From assembly GCF_021375795.1 (NCBI RefSeq), contig NZ_JAEIOI010000003.1, positions 186,001 to 250,000 of the forward strand: a stretch of DNA of 64,000 nt. Reading direction: 5' to 3'. The first letter of the stretch is position 1. The number at the start of each line of letters is the position of its first letter. This document shows, in pieces, positions 56,412 through 64,000 of the stretch. This stretch comes from Pseudomonas anguilliseptica. GTDB lineage: Bacteria; Pseudomonadota; Gammaproteobacteria; Pseudomonadales; Pseudomonadaceae. The notes under the pieces were generated by a model that worked only from the letters and a program-made list of their open reading frames with translations, was not told the origin of the DNA and did not search any database. Both the position numbers and the translations under genes were made by a program.

Positions 56412-57604
56412 AGCTCTGGGCAGGCCTCTTGGCATTGGCACGCAAGGAAGTGCTGTTGCTGTTGCGCGACCCGCACGCGTTGGCGGTGCTGTTTATCATG
56501 CCGACCCTGTTTCTGCTGCTGATGGCCGGGGCCATGTCCAGCTACATGCAGGACAAACCGCCAGCGCTGCGCCTGATCGTCGAAGCCCCGCAGGACGACG
56601 CCAGCCAGTTCTTCCACGATGCCTTGCAGGCGCAACTGGCGGACAGCACGCTGCTCGCACATAGCGACGAGCCGCTGGCCCAGGTGCGGCTGCCGGAGGA
56701 CTTCGCGGCCACCCTGCTGGACAGCCCGCATCAGGGGCCGAGCCTGAGTTTCCCCGCACAGTTCGACAAACTCTCGCGCCAGCGCCTGCACAGCGCCGTG
56801 AGCATCGTCCTGGCGCAAACCCGCCTGCTGGCCTATCTGGAAGACAGCGGCGTGATCGACGCCGAGCTGAGCCGGGCTGAGCGCCTGCACCTGGTGCAGC
56901 AGCGCACCCAGAGCCAGATTGATGAGCAGGAACAACTGGCCAGCGGCGACCTCAGCGGTCGCGCCAATGCCACCCAGCTGAGCGTGCCGGCCTGGCTGAT
57001 CTTTGGCATGTTCTTCGTCGTACTGCCCATGGCCGGCGGCTTTCAACGTGAGCAACAGAGCGGCACTCTGCTGCGCCTGCGCTGCCTGGGACTGAACCTC
57101 GGCACCCTGGTGTTGAGCAAGCTGCTGCCGTACTTCGCCATCAACCTGTTGCAGTTCGTCCTGCTACTCGGCATTGGCATCTACGGGCTGCCGCTGCTCG
57201 GCCTGCCTGCCCTCAGCCTGCCCGGCAGCGCGCTGGCTTATCCGCTGCTGGCCATCAGTGTGGCCCTGGCCACCAGCAGCTTGGGCCTGTTGCTCGCTGC
57301 ACTGGCGCGCAGCAGCGAACAGGCGCTGCTGCTCGGTGGCGGTATCAATATCCTGCTGGCCGCAATTGGCGGCATCATGGTGCCGAAAAGCGTGATGCCG
57401 GCGGCCATGGCCCAACTGGCGGAAATCTCCCCGATGAGCTGGGCACTGGATGCCTTTCTCACCCTGCTGGTGGGCCACGGCTCACTGGCCGACATCGCCC
57501 CCTACTGCGCACGTCTGCTGCTGTTTGCAGCGCTGTGCGGGGTAGCCGGGCTGCTTCTGTTCACCCGACGAGTACAGCGCACGCAATGGACCACTCACTA
57601 CTAG
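56408..57604 (+). CDS. ABC-2 type permease
   Basis: 398 residues. One N-terminal helix (ALAVLFIMPTLFLLLMAGAM), a large external domain (about 45-185) and five C-terminal helices (LIFGMFFVVLPMAGGF ... LLLFAALCGVAGLLLF). DrrB/YhhJ-like arrangement for drug or lipid export. Its last 19 bases overlap the ACP gene. Works with the ATPase encoded just before. Confidence 0.88.
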   Translation: MKLWAGLLALARKEVLLLLRDPHALAVLFIMPTLFLLLMAGAMSSYMQDKPPALRLIVEAPQDDASQFFHDALQAQLADSTLLAHSDEPLAQVRLPEDFAATLLDSPHQGPSLSFPAQFDKLSRQRLHSAVSIVLAQTRLLAYLEDSGVIDAELSRAERLHLVQQRTQSQIDEQEQLASGDLSGRANATQLSVPAWLIFGMFFVVLPMAGGFQREQQSGTLLRLRCLGLNLGTLVLSKLLPYFAINLLQFVLLLGIGIYGLPLLGLPALSLPGSALAYPLLAISVALATSSLGLLLAALARSSEQALLLGGGINILLAAIGGIMVPKSVMPAAMAQLAEISPMSWALDAFLTLLVGHGSLADIAPYCARLLLFAALCGVAGLLLFTRRVQRTQWTTHY

Positions 57605-57852
57605 AACAACAACTCAAACAACTGCTGATTCGCGAGTGCGACAAGGAAGACGACATCGACTGGCAAAGCATCAGCGATGACGAACCGCTATTCGGCGCCA
57701 AGAGCCGCATCGCCATGGACAGCCTGGATGCCCTGCAAGTGTCCCTGGCGCTACAACAACACTACGGTGTGCGCATTGAAGGCGCGAAAGACGGCCGGCG
57801 CATCCTTGGCAGCATCGCCAGCATCGCCGCCTATATCAGGCAGCAGCAGTGA
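57586..57852 (+). CDS. Acyl carrier protein of the lipid cluster
   Basis: 88 residues. The phosphopantetheine serine is at 46 in AMDSLDALQVSLALQQHYGV. Acidic N-terminus and the usual four-helix length. It is specific to this cluster and probably carries the growing chain for the KS, dehydratase and BtrH-like enzyme. The ATG at 57586 lies within the permease gene end; a longer frame is rejected. ATGA-type overlap with the next gene (GTGA). Confidence 0.9.
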   Translation: MDHSLLEQQLKQLLIRECDKEDDIDWQSISDDEPLFGAKSRIAMDSLDALQVSLALQQHYGVRIEGAKDGRRILGSIASIAAYIRQQQ

Positions 57853-58973
57853 CCCCGGTTTACCTGCAACGCGCCGCCCTGCACTGCGCCCTTGGCGATG
57901 ACCTACCAAGCGCCGCCCAGGCTCTGCAAAACGCTCAGCCGCCCCAGGGCGAGCCCTTTGTGCTGCATGAAGTGCATGAACCACGCAATTATCTGTACGC
58001 AGCGAACACTGGCGAAAGCCTGAGCCAGCGTCTGGATCGTCTGCTGAGCGAAACCCTCGGTGAACACCCCCAGGCCCTCGACGACTGCCTGTTGATCGTC
58101 GCCAGCACCAGCCTGGATATCAACGAGCTGGAAGCGCTGACCCGCCAGCAGCAGGGCTTTCACCCGGAAGATTCCACGCCGCTGGATCTGCTCGCCAAGC
58201 AACTGCGCCAGCGCTGGGGCTTTGCCGCCGCCTTTACCCTGAACACCGCCTGCACCAGCGCCGCCAATGGCCTGCTCTACGGCGCCAGACTGATCAATGC
58301 TGGCCAGTACACCCGCGCCCTGGTACTGAGCTTCGAGACGCACAGCGCCATCGCCATGCAGGGGTTCGGCGCGCTGATGCTGACCAGCCCCAGTGGCCAG
58401 TACCGCCCGTTTCACCCCGAACGCGACGGCCTGCTGCTGGGCGAAGCCTATGCCGCGGTGCTGCTTGGTCGCGAGCCGGGTGACGCACCACTGGCGCGTT
58501 TACTCGGAGGTTTCAGCGCCTGCGACACCAGCAGCCTGACCACCACCCGCGAAGATGGCAGTCATATCCATTGGGTCATGCAGCAGGCCCTGCGCAGCGC
58601 CGACTGCAACGCCGAACAGATTGACCTGGTGAAACTGCACGGCACCGCCACCAGCGCCAACGATGAAGCCGAAGGCAATGGCATGCGCCTGCTGTATGGC
58701 GAACGCATGCCGGCCCTGAGCCTGCTCAAACCCTGGCTCGGGCATACCCTGGGCGCCTGCGGCCTGAGTGAAAGCCTACTGCTGCTCAAGGCCCTGCAAA
58801 ACGGCCCGCTACCCGGCGTGAGCTACGCCAGCCAGGCCATGCTGCCACTGCGCGCAGAGCCGCAGACTCTGGCGGCAGACAGCCTGCTGCTGACCAACTT
58901 TTTCGGCTTTGGCGGCAATAACGCCAGCCTGGTTCTGCAAGGTTGCAGCACGGGAGAAACCGTATGCCAGTGA
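57849..58973 (+). CDS. Beta-ketoacyl-ACP synthase (FabF/KSalpha-like)
   Basis: 374 residues, shorter than housekeeping FabF. Catalytic Cys at 135 (LNTACTSAANGL), His at 264 (KLHGTATSANDEAE) and His at 299 (WLGHTLGACG) are all present, so it should be active. GTG start overlapping the ACP stop. It is followed, with a 10-base overlap, by a cysteine-less KS-like protein, and both resemble KS-CLF pairs of type II polyketide and aryl polyene systems. Confidence 0.88.
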   Translation: MTPVYLQRAALHCALGDDLPSAAQALQNAQPPQGEPFVLHEVHEPRNYLYAANTGESLSQRLDRLLSETLGEHPQALDDCLLIVASTSLDINELEALTRQQQGFHPEDSTPLDLLAKQLRQRWGFAAAFTLNTACTSAANGLLYGARLINAGQYTRALVLSFETHSAIAMQGFGALMLTSPSGQYRPFHPERDGLLLGEAYAAVLLGREPGDAPLARLLGGFSACDTSSLTTTREDGSHIHWVMQQALRSADCNAEQIDLVKLHGTATSANDEAEGNGMRLLYGERMPALSLLKPWLGHTLGACGLSESLLLLKALQNGPLPGVSYASQAMLPLRAEPQTLAADSLLLTNFFGFGGNNASLVLQGCSTGETVCQ

Positions 58974-59521
58974 TCGCCGCCAGTGAAGTCCACGGCCTGG
59001 CCGCCACCAGCGATAAAGAGCTGAAAGCGGCCCTGGGCCAGTGGCTGGACAGCCCGCCAAGGCGCATCGACCGCCTGATCCTGCAATGCCTGCTCGCCGC
59101 CGCGCCGCTAAAGCAACAGGTACGCAGCAACTGCGGCCTGTACCTGGCCTCGGCCCATCCCGCACGCGCCACCATGGGTGCGCTGCTGGAGGCGGTGTGC
59201 GTGCAGCACAAGCAGCCCAAGCCGTTCGAGTTTGTAAACAGTGTAAGCAACGCCGCCGGCTTTCATATCGCCCAGCAACTGGGCATCGACGGGCCGAACC
59301 TGTTTATCGGTGCTGGCGAGCAGGTTTGGGGGCAATTGCAGGCCCTGGCCAACCTGGATTTGCAGGAGGGCTTGATCGAGCAGGCATTGCTGCTGCTCTG
59401 CGATGAGCGCGGAGATTTCTGTGTGCAGGCGCTGCTGCTGGAAGGGCCAACTGCTGGCGCGTACGCCACCAGCTTTGCCGAGCTAAGCGTTGGCACAGAG
59501 GTGCAGCGGATCAATCTGTAG
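58964..59521 (+). CDS. KS-like partner lacking catalytic cysteine (chain-length-factor-like)
   Basis: 185 residues. FEFVNSVSNAAGFHIAQQLGIDGPN corresponds to the ketoacyl-synthase-like N-terminal domain (Ketoacyl-synt_2), where Asn-Ala replaces the active cysteine region. Only about half a KS is encoded. It probably pairs with the preceding KS to set chain length. GGAG is 9 bases before the ATG. Its stop lies within the repeat that separates the two convergent operons. Confidence 0.8.
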   Translation: MPVIAASEVHGLAATSDKELKAALGQWLDSPPRRIDRLILQCLLAAAPLKQQVRSNCGLYLASAHPARATMGALLEAVCVQHKQPKPFEFVNSVSNAAGFHIAQQLGIDGPNLFIGAGEQVWGQLQALANLDLQEGLIEQALLLLCDERGDFCVQALLLEGPTAGAYATSFAELSVGTEVQRINL

Positions 59522-59590
59522 GGTGGATAACGCCGTTTTCATCCACCGGGGGCGTTGATCGGTGGATCGATAAAGCGCGATCCACCCTAC
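59518..59590. terminator. GTAGGGTGGAT repeat/terminator between convergent operons
   Basis: GTAGGGTGGAT and ATCCACCCTAC are exact inverse ends with further CATCCACC/GGTGGATC inside. It is 73 bp and lies exactly between the converging synthase operons, overlapping the last codon of the CLF-like gene. A likely bidirectional terminator and a REP-type repeat. Confidence 0.75.
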
Positions 59591-59594
59591 GCCG

Positions 59595-60593
59595 CTACTT
59601 GCGCTTGCTCCAGGCCGCCAGTTCTTTCATCAAGCCGCGCTCTTGCAAAGCAATGCTGCGCAGGCTGTCGGCGATGGGGGCGAAGTTTGGTGTCTCGCCC
59701 TTGTTGCGGCTGGCGCGCACGCAGGCCGAGGCGAACTGGCGCCAGTGGTCGCCGATGGCAGTCAGCTGTGCCGAGGCTTCCTGCAGGTTGCTATCACCCA
59801 GTTTCTCGCCCGCCTCCTGCAGAAAACTCGCGTACATAAAGCGGAACCCCGCACCACCCGTGCCGATCTCTTCCTGCATACGCACGATATGGGTCAGGTA
59901 CAGGCGGTTGTATTTGCTCTGCGCCGGATCGAGCTTGTCGATCTGCCCCGCCAGATGCTGAATGCCGCGAATACCGATCCACGGCAGCGGCATGCCGTCG
60001 AGAATCCGCGTAGTGGACAGCACGCTCTGGCGGATCAGCTTGCTCCAGTCCTGCTCCAGCGGCACATCATCGAGCCAGTACATCAGCCCCTTGGCGGCCA
60101 GCGCGCCCTTGGCAAAGCGCGCCTTCTGCAGGTCTTCGGCGGCGCAGCGCACTGGCTCTTCAAACACCGGGTCGCTGATCAGGTACTCATTGCCCTCGCG
60201 GCCATAGGCCAGCAGGTTGTGTGCGTTGAAGTGAAAACGCATCTCCGGCGGAAAATACGGCAGCCAGAACACCGAGCTTTGCAGCCCGGCCAGGCGCCCG
60301 CTGTCCAGCGCAGCGTCCAGTTCCCGGCGGCCCTGCTCGGGATCACTGAAGGTGCGGGTATGCAGCTTCGCACCCAGACGCTTGCTCAAGGTCTTGATCA
60401 GGTGCTTGGGGGGCATGCGGTAAGCAATCAGCGGCATACCACTGAGCTTGACGATCGGCAGGTAGGCAAATGCCAGGCCCGACGCCAGACCGAAGGCCAT
60501 CGGCTCGCTCATCGGCAGCCCGGCATGGGTCAACAGACTGGCCATCACCCCGCTTTCGCAGTGGGCACTCTGTTGATGCTGAAAACGGCTCAT
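59595..60593 (-). CDS. BtrH N-terminal domain acyltransferase-like protein
   Basis: 332 residues. N-terminal papain-like BtrH domain with AHCESGVMASLLTHAG (Cys at 12) and the histidine in FHFNAHNLLAYGREGNEYLISDP; the C-terminal part is all helical (DUF4872-like). In butirosin synthesis BtrH moves an acyl group from an ACP to an amine, so this one may form an amide between the ACP-bound chain and an unknown amine or alcohol. The ATG at 60593 overlaps the stop of the preceding gene (ATGA). Last gene of the leftward operon. Confidence 0.82.
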   Translation of the reverse strand: MSRFQHQQSAHCESGVMASLLTHAGLPMSEPMAFGLASGLAFAYLPIVKLSGMPLIAYRMPPKHLIKTLSKRLGAKLHTRTFSDPEQGRRELDAALDSGRLAGLQSSVFWLPYFPPEMRFHFNAHNLLAYGREGNEYLISDPVFEEPVRCAAEDLQKARFAKGALAAKGLMYWLDDVPLEQDWSKLIRQSVLSTTRILDGMPLPWIGIRGIQHLAGQIDKLDPAQSKYNRLYLTHIVRMQEEIGTGGAGFRFMYASFLQEAGEKLGDSNLQEASAQLTAIGDHWRQFASACVRASRNKGETPNFAPIADSLRSIALQERGLMKELAAWSKRK

Positions 60594-60997
60594 GCCAAGT
60601 CCTTCTGGTAAGTGATCAATTGCGCGACAGGCAGGCCGAAGGCCTCGGCGTAGCGAGCCAGAATGGCGGTCGACAGCTTCTTGTAAATCGCCGGGCGAAA
60701 ATGCCGGCGAATGCGCCACTGCCATAGCCCGGTGATCTGCGCCAGCGCCGGCTCATCCAGGCGGTAGCGGTACATCAGGCACTTCAGCGGCGACAGTTCA
60801 CCGCGCTGCCAACCCGCTGCGGCCTCGGCTTCCTGCTCCTGCAACTCGGCCACGGCCAGTTGGGTGGCGAAAGCCTCCGGCTCCCAGCCATCGCTCTGCG
60901 CGCCCTGATAATGGCCACTGGCATCCACCGCGTAGACCAGCTTGCTGTGCCCACCGTAGGTGGAGCTGTGATCCTGGGGAACCTCATCGAGCTTCAT
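60590..60997 (-). CDS. Uncharacterised protein of the lipid cluster
   Basis: 135 residues. N-terminal part YGGHSKLVYAVDASGHYQG, then an acidic helix, and a C-terminal helical part with LAQITGLWQWRIRRHFRPAIYKKL and VAQLITYQKD that looks like a modified helix-turn-helix. I do not recognise a family. It overlaps both neighbours by 4 bases (ATGA), so it must be made in step with the DarB-like and BtrH-like enzymes; it could be an adaptor or regulator. No cysteine pair, signal peptide or membrane segment. Confidence 0.75.
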   Translation of the reverse strand: MKLDEVPQDHSSTYGGHSKLVYAVDASGHYQGAQSDGWEPEAFATQLAVAELQEQEAEAAAGWQRGELSPLKCLMYRYRLDEPALAQITGLWQWRIRRHFRPAIYKKLSTAILARYAEAFGLPVAQLITYQKDLA

Positions 60998-62160
60998 GCG
61001 CTATCACCGTCCTGGCCAACCACTGTCAGATGCATAAAGGCGCTGGAGAAACGCCCGCTTTCCGGCACATAGCAGAGCAGACGCTGACCGCTGCGCAGGC
61101 TGCCGGACTTGAACAACTCATCAAGCATGATAAAGATCGACGCCGCGCCGGTGTTGCCCTTGCTGGTCAGGTTGGTAAACCAGCGCTCCTGCGGGATCGG
61201 CAAGCCTGCATTGCTCAGCCCCACAGCAAGACGCTCGCGGAAGAACTCCGAGGAATAGTGCGGAAGGAAATAGTCGACTGCATCGGCGTGCAACTCACGG
61301 CGCACCATGATCCGCGCCAGGGTCTCTTCGACGGTGTATTTGACGATGTTGTCGTTGAGCAGCTTGACGTCCTGCTTGATCGCCATCAGCGAGCGGCGGT
61401 TGCGCTCGCCGCCGTCATAGCGGCTCCAGCCCTGCAGCTGGCCGTCGACCATTTCCGCGCCGGCGTACATGCACGGCGGCATTTGATCGGCAAAGGAGAA
61501 AATGTCGATCCAGTCGATACGCAGGCTCAGCCCCGTAGGGTTCGGCTGGCCCTGCAGCAATACGGCACCCGCGCCATCGGAGAGCATCCAGCGCAGAAAA
61601 TCCTTCTCGAAGGCGATTTCCGGGTGGGTTTCCAGTTCATCGAGGCGGCTTTCGTACTCGGCGTTGAAATTGCTCGCCTGCATCAGTGTCGAGGCGACTT
61701 CCGAACCACAGGCCACCGCGTTACGGCTCTCGCCACTGGCCACGCTCATCCAGGCGTATTTCAACGCCGTCATGCCGCACAGGCAGATACCGGCGGTGGA
61801 CACCACCTCGCACGGCGGGTTGCCCAACTCGCCCTGCACCATCACCGCATGGCCAGGCATAACCTGGTCTGGCGAGGCGCTGCTGGCGACCAGGCAATCG
61901 AGATTTTCCAGCTGGAAATCGCCGTCAAACAGGCCGCGAATCGCTGCCGCGCTGACCTGGGCATTGCTCATGCTCGGCTCGCCCGTCTGCGGGTCGATGA
62001 CATAGTGGCGCTGCTGAATGCCGTTGCTGCGCAGGATCAGCTTGCGCGCGCGCGAAGGCTTGCCGCCGACCAGGCCCAGGCGCGCTTCCATCTGCTCGTT
62101 GTCGACCGGCTCATGGGGCAGGAAGGCGCTGATGCGATTGATAAATACAGGTTGTACCAC
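60994..62160 (-). CDS. DarB-like beta-ketoacyl-ACP synthase III
   Basis: 388 residues. The C-H-N triad of KAS III is visible: Cys 126 in STAGICLCGM, His 301 in DYFLPHYSSEFF and Asn 336 in LTSKGNTGAAS. The subfamily with PGHAVMVQGELGN and CEVVSTAGICLCG is that of DarB, which joins two acyl chains in dialkylresorcinol synthesis. The GTG at 62160 is chosen (AGGAAG upstream); the open frame continues to 62268 but would overlap the upstream gene. Second gene of the leftward operon. Confidence 0.85.
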   Translation of the reverse strand: MVQPVFINRISAFLPHEPVDNEQMEARLGLVGGKPSRARKLILRSNGIQQRHYVIDPQTGEPSMSNAQVSAAAIRGLFDGDFQLENLDCLVASSASPDQVMPGHAVMVQGELGNPPCEVVSTAGICLCGMTALKYAWMSVASGESRNAVACGSEVASTLMQASNFNAEYESRLDELETHPEIAFEKDFLRWMLSDGAGAVLLQGQPNPTGLSLRIDWIDIFSFADQMPPCMYAGAEMVDGQLQGWSRYDGGERNRRSLMAIKQDVKLLNDNIVKYTVEETLARIMVRRELHADAVDYFLPHYSSEFFRERLAVGLSNAGLPIPQERWFTNLTSKGNTGAASIFIMLDELFKSGSLRSGQRLLCYVPESGRFSSAFMHLTVVGQDGDSA

Positions 62161-62179
62161 GGGACTTCCTCGGGTCACT

Positions 62180-63097
62180 TTACTCGCCAGACGGGCCGGC
62201 AAAGTAGGCCTTTTCACGCTGCGTTCGCTCCTTGAACAGAGGGGCCAGCAGTTTTTTAAGCACGGCACTGAGCGGCACCACGGTGACGATCAGGCACAAC
62301 AGAAAAACAATGTACACCACCAGCCCAGCCGCACGCCGTCGACTCTGCTGCGGGCCCAGTGCAGCCAGCAAACGGCTCCACAACTGGAAGCTGCGATTGC
62401 CGACCTTCTCACTGGCGATCAACTTCTCATCAATGCGCACCGCACCCAGCCCAGCCAGCATCGGCTGTTCGACCGGCAGGTTATCGGCCGTCAAGCGCTG
62501 CGCCATGGCCACGCCAAAACGGCTAGCAGCAGCGATCTGTGCCTCATCAATACCCGCGCGCGGCACCCAGCTGTAGGGCTTCTGCCGCCCGGTAAACAGC
62601 CACAAGGGCGTCGCCAGAAAACTCGCCGCCGTGCCGCAGGCATCGGTCAGGGCGATATTGTCCACCAACCGCGCGCCCAATTCAGTGAGCCGGTTCTTGA
62701 CCTTCTCCTGGGCCATCAGCCACATATTGCGACAACCGATCAGCGTTACCACCGGCGTGCCCTTGAGCAACTGCGCCGCCTCGGGAGAAGCAAGGAAAGC
62801 AGTCATTGGCTGCGACGGCGAAAGGAACCACACCTGATAGGCGAGGATCACCAGGTCATAACGCTTGCTCGCATCCACCGCCAGGGGCAGCAGCGGCTGC
62901 GGGCGCATCAGCACGGTTTCCGGAAAAATCCGGAAAAAATCGAGAAACGGCCAGGGAAACGGGTAAGGTTGCGCAGGTTGCAGCGGCAGAAAATCCAGCT
63001 GAATATCCGCCTGCTGCTGCAGCGGAGCACACACGGACTGCGCCAACCTGTCTAGCTGGCCGGTTTGCGAAAAATGAACGATCAAGACCTGACGCAT
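62180..63097 (-). CDS. DarA-like dialkylresorcinol condensing protein
   Basis: 305 residues. A flavodoxin-like N-terminus (VLIVHFSQTGQLDRLAQSV) followed by the DarA-type body (YDLVILAYQVWFLSPSQPM, VVTLIGCRNMWLMAQEKVK) and a C-terminal membrane anchor (GLVVYIVFLLCLIVTVVPL). In dialkylresorcinol and flexirubin pathways DarA acts with DarB to condense or cyclise two acyl units. It starts the leftward operon, 19 bp before the DarB-like gene. Divergent from the DUF2141 gene by 31 bp. Confidence 0.85.
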   Translation of the reverse strand: MRQVLIVHFSQTGQLDRLAQSVCAPLQQQADIQLDFLPLQPAQPYPFPWPFLDFFRIFPETVLMRPQPLLPLAVDASKRYDLVILAYQVWFLSPSQPMTAFLASPEAAQLLKGTPVVTLIGCRNMWLMAQEKVKNRLTELGARLVDNIALTDACGTAASFLATPLWLFTGRQKPYSWVPRAGIDEAQIAAASRFGVAMAQRLTADNLPVEQPMLAGLGAVRIDEKLIASEKVGNRSFQLWSRLLAALGPQQSRRRAAGLVVYIVFLLCLIVTVVPLSAVLKKLLAPLFKERTQREKAYFAGPSGE

Positions 63098-63128
63098 CGC
63101 CAGCCACTTCCTGCGAAATGCCCGGATT

Positions 63129-63575
63129 ATGCCACAGAGAACTCTTCAAACCGTAAAGAAGGCCGGCTATCAAGCTGGCCTTTTGCTGCTACTGGTCGGT
63201 TCACCGGCCCAGGCTGGCGACATCCTGGTCACAGTCGAGGGCATACAGGCCAGCGGCCGGGTGCATGCCGCACTGGTCGACGGCCAACAGCGGCGCTGGC
63301 CCGAACAGCCACTGCTTCAGCAACACAGTGACGACGCCCAGTTGCGCCTGGCCGATCTACCGCCCGGACGCTATGCCATCCAGCTGTACCAGGACAGCAA
63401 TGGCAACGACCAGCTTGATCAGGGGCGACGCGGCATCCCGCTGGAGCCGGTAGGTTTCTCAGCCAATCCGCCACTGGTCAACGGCAAACCCTCGCCACGC
63501 GACAGCCAGTTCGAGCACGGCACGGCGGACACCCACTTGCATATCCGCCTGCAAAGCCCGAAAGCCAAGAAGTAA
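63129..63575 (+). CDS. DUF2141 domain secreted protein
   Basis: 148 residues. Signal peptide (KKAGYQAGLLLLLVGSPAQAG), then the DUF2141 beta-sandwich with LPPGRYAIQLYQDSNGNDQLD and GIPLEPVGFSANP. The family is periplasmic or outer-membrane associated and often near lipid or carotenoid genes; function unknown. It is divergent from the DarA-like gene and may share its promoter, so it may be functionally tied to the cluster. Confidence 0.82.
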   Translation: MPQRTLQTVKKAGYQAGLLLLLVGSPAQAGDILVTVEGIQASGRVHAALVDGQQRRWPEQPLLQQHSDDAQLRLADLPPGRYAIQLYQDSNGNDQLDQGRRGIPLEPVGFSANPPLVNGKPSPRDSQFEHGTADTHLHIRLQSPKAKK

Positions 63576-63582
63576 ACGGCGC

Positions 63583-64000
63583 TTAACGCGGCAAGGCCAT
63601 CTCGGCAGCCGTGCGGCGCCAGATCAGCTCACGGGTGTCATAACCACGGCTGCGCGCCTCTTCAAGTAGCGTCGCAAGATGCCTCGTGCTGGCGTCCTGA
63701 TCACGGGTCAGCAACCAGAGATACTTGCGATTGGGATGCCCAACCAGCGCGGTCTGGTAGCCATCGTCCAGATAGAGCACCCAGTACTCGCCCTTGGCCA
63801 GCCCCGGCAGCAGGCTGCTGGCCCAGTTGTCGAAACGCACCCAGAGTTTATTGGTCTCGCCCGGCACCTGCGCCACGGCCTGCCCCTTGACCTCCTGCAT
63901 CTCACCATCGAAGGTCCGGCAGCGATTGGTCACGCCAAGCGTTCCGCCTTCCTGCAGCTCATAAAGCGCCTCGGACTGCGCACAATTGCGCTGGAAGAAC
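63583..64000 (-). CDS. Lipocalin family protein (Blc-like), N-terminus cut by window edge
   Basis: About 139 codons are inside the window; the protein continues past 64000. FFQRNCAQSEALYELQEGG, the GEYWVLYLDDGYQTALVGHP strand pair and YLWLLTRDQD...TRELIWRR are those of bacterial outer-membrane lipocalin Blc, which binds phospholipids or fatty acids. The in-frame GTG at 63933 is internal, not the start. Convergent with the DUF2141 gene, whose stop is 7 bp away. Confidence 0.85.
   Translation of the reverse strand, partial: FFQRNCAQSEALYELQEGGTLGVTNRCRTFDGEMQEVKGQAVAQVPGETNKLWVRFDNWASSLLPGLAKGEYWVLYLDDGYQTALVGHPNRKYLWLLTRDQDASTRHLATLLEEARSRGYDTRELIWRRTAAEMALPR

Overview
The window is a piece of a Pseudomonas chromosome. 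The evidence is the gene content and order (glyA1/ltaE, gbcAB, dgcAB, gbdR, sdaB, cbcXWV, betIBA, then argS, ftsN-like, hslVU, phaC1-Z-C2-D-F-I, ubiE-J-B, hisI-E, tatABC, rsmE), the GC-rich coding style, and two Pseudomonas-type integron attC sites. No rRNA or tRNA gene and no CRISPR array was seen.

Left part (1-22.4 kb and 27.3-31.5 kb): catabolism of choline, glycine betaine and dimethylglycine to glycine and serine. Choline is imported by a CbcVW-type ABC core that has three substrate-binding proteins nearby. BetA and BetB oxidise it to glycine betaine under BetI. GbcAB removes the first methyl group and DgcAB, with a dedicated ETF pair, the second. GlyA, LtaE and SdaB handle the glycine/serine/threonine end. 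GbdR is the activator. Short palindromic intergenic repeats are dense here.

Middle insert (22.63-25.01 kb): four AT-rich genes separated by two 76-77 bp attC sites. This is an integrase-less integron cassette array placed after a substrate-binding protein gene. It is followed by small housekeeping-type genes (DUF2986, NIPSNAP, DinB, HhH, ATC hydrolase-like).

Core part (31.7-50.4 kb): argS, SPOR protein, hslVU, DUF971, the medium-chain-length PHA cluster, the ubiquinone genes ubiE-ubiJ-ubiB, hisI-hisE, tatABC and rsmE. The order matches the conserved Pseudomonas locus. Here it directly abuts the bet genes, whereas in P. aeruginosa PAO1 the two regions are far apart by locus number.

Right part (50.4-64 kb): a divergent HxlR/SDR pair with two operator palindromes, dtd-pip and a few small genes. 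Then comes the most unusual block (55.1-63.1 kb): two convergent, translationally coupled operons. One encodes an ApeP-like dehydratase, an ABC-2 exporter, an ACP, a ketosynthase and a cysteine-less ketosynthase partner. The other encodes a BtrH-like acyltransferase, an unknown protein, a DarB-like KAS III and a DarA-like condensing protein. This looks like a dedicated pathway for an exported, fatty-acid-derived secondary lipid whose product I cannot name.

Other points of interest are a 29-codon membrane ORF after gbcA, cut off from it by a roughly 150 bp element with 13 bp direct repeats; a BetI-type operator upstream of gbdR; a recurring GCGACAT/TTGCGAC motif at presumed GbdR promoters; and a 'dipeptidase' lacking key metal ligands.
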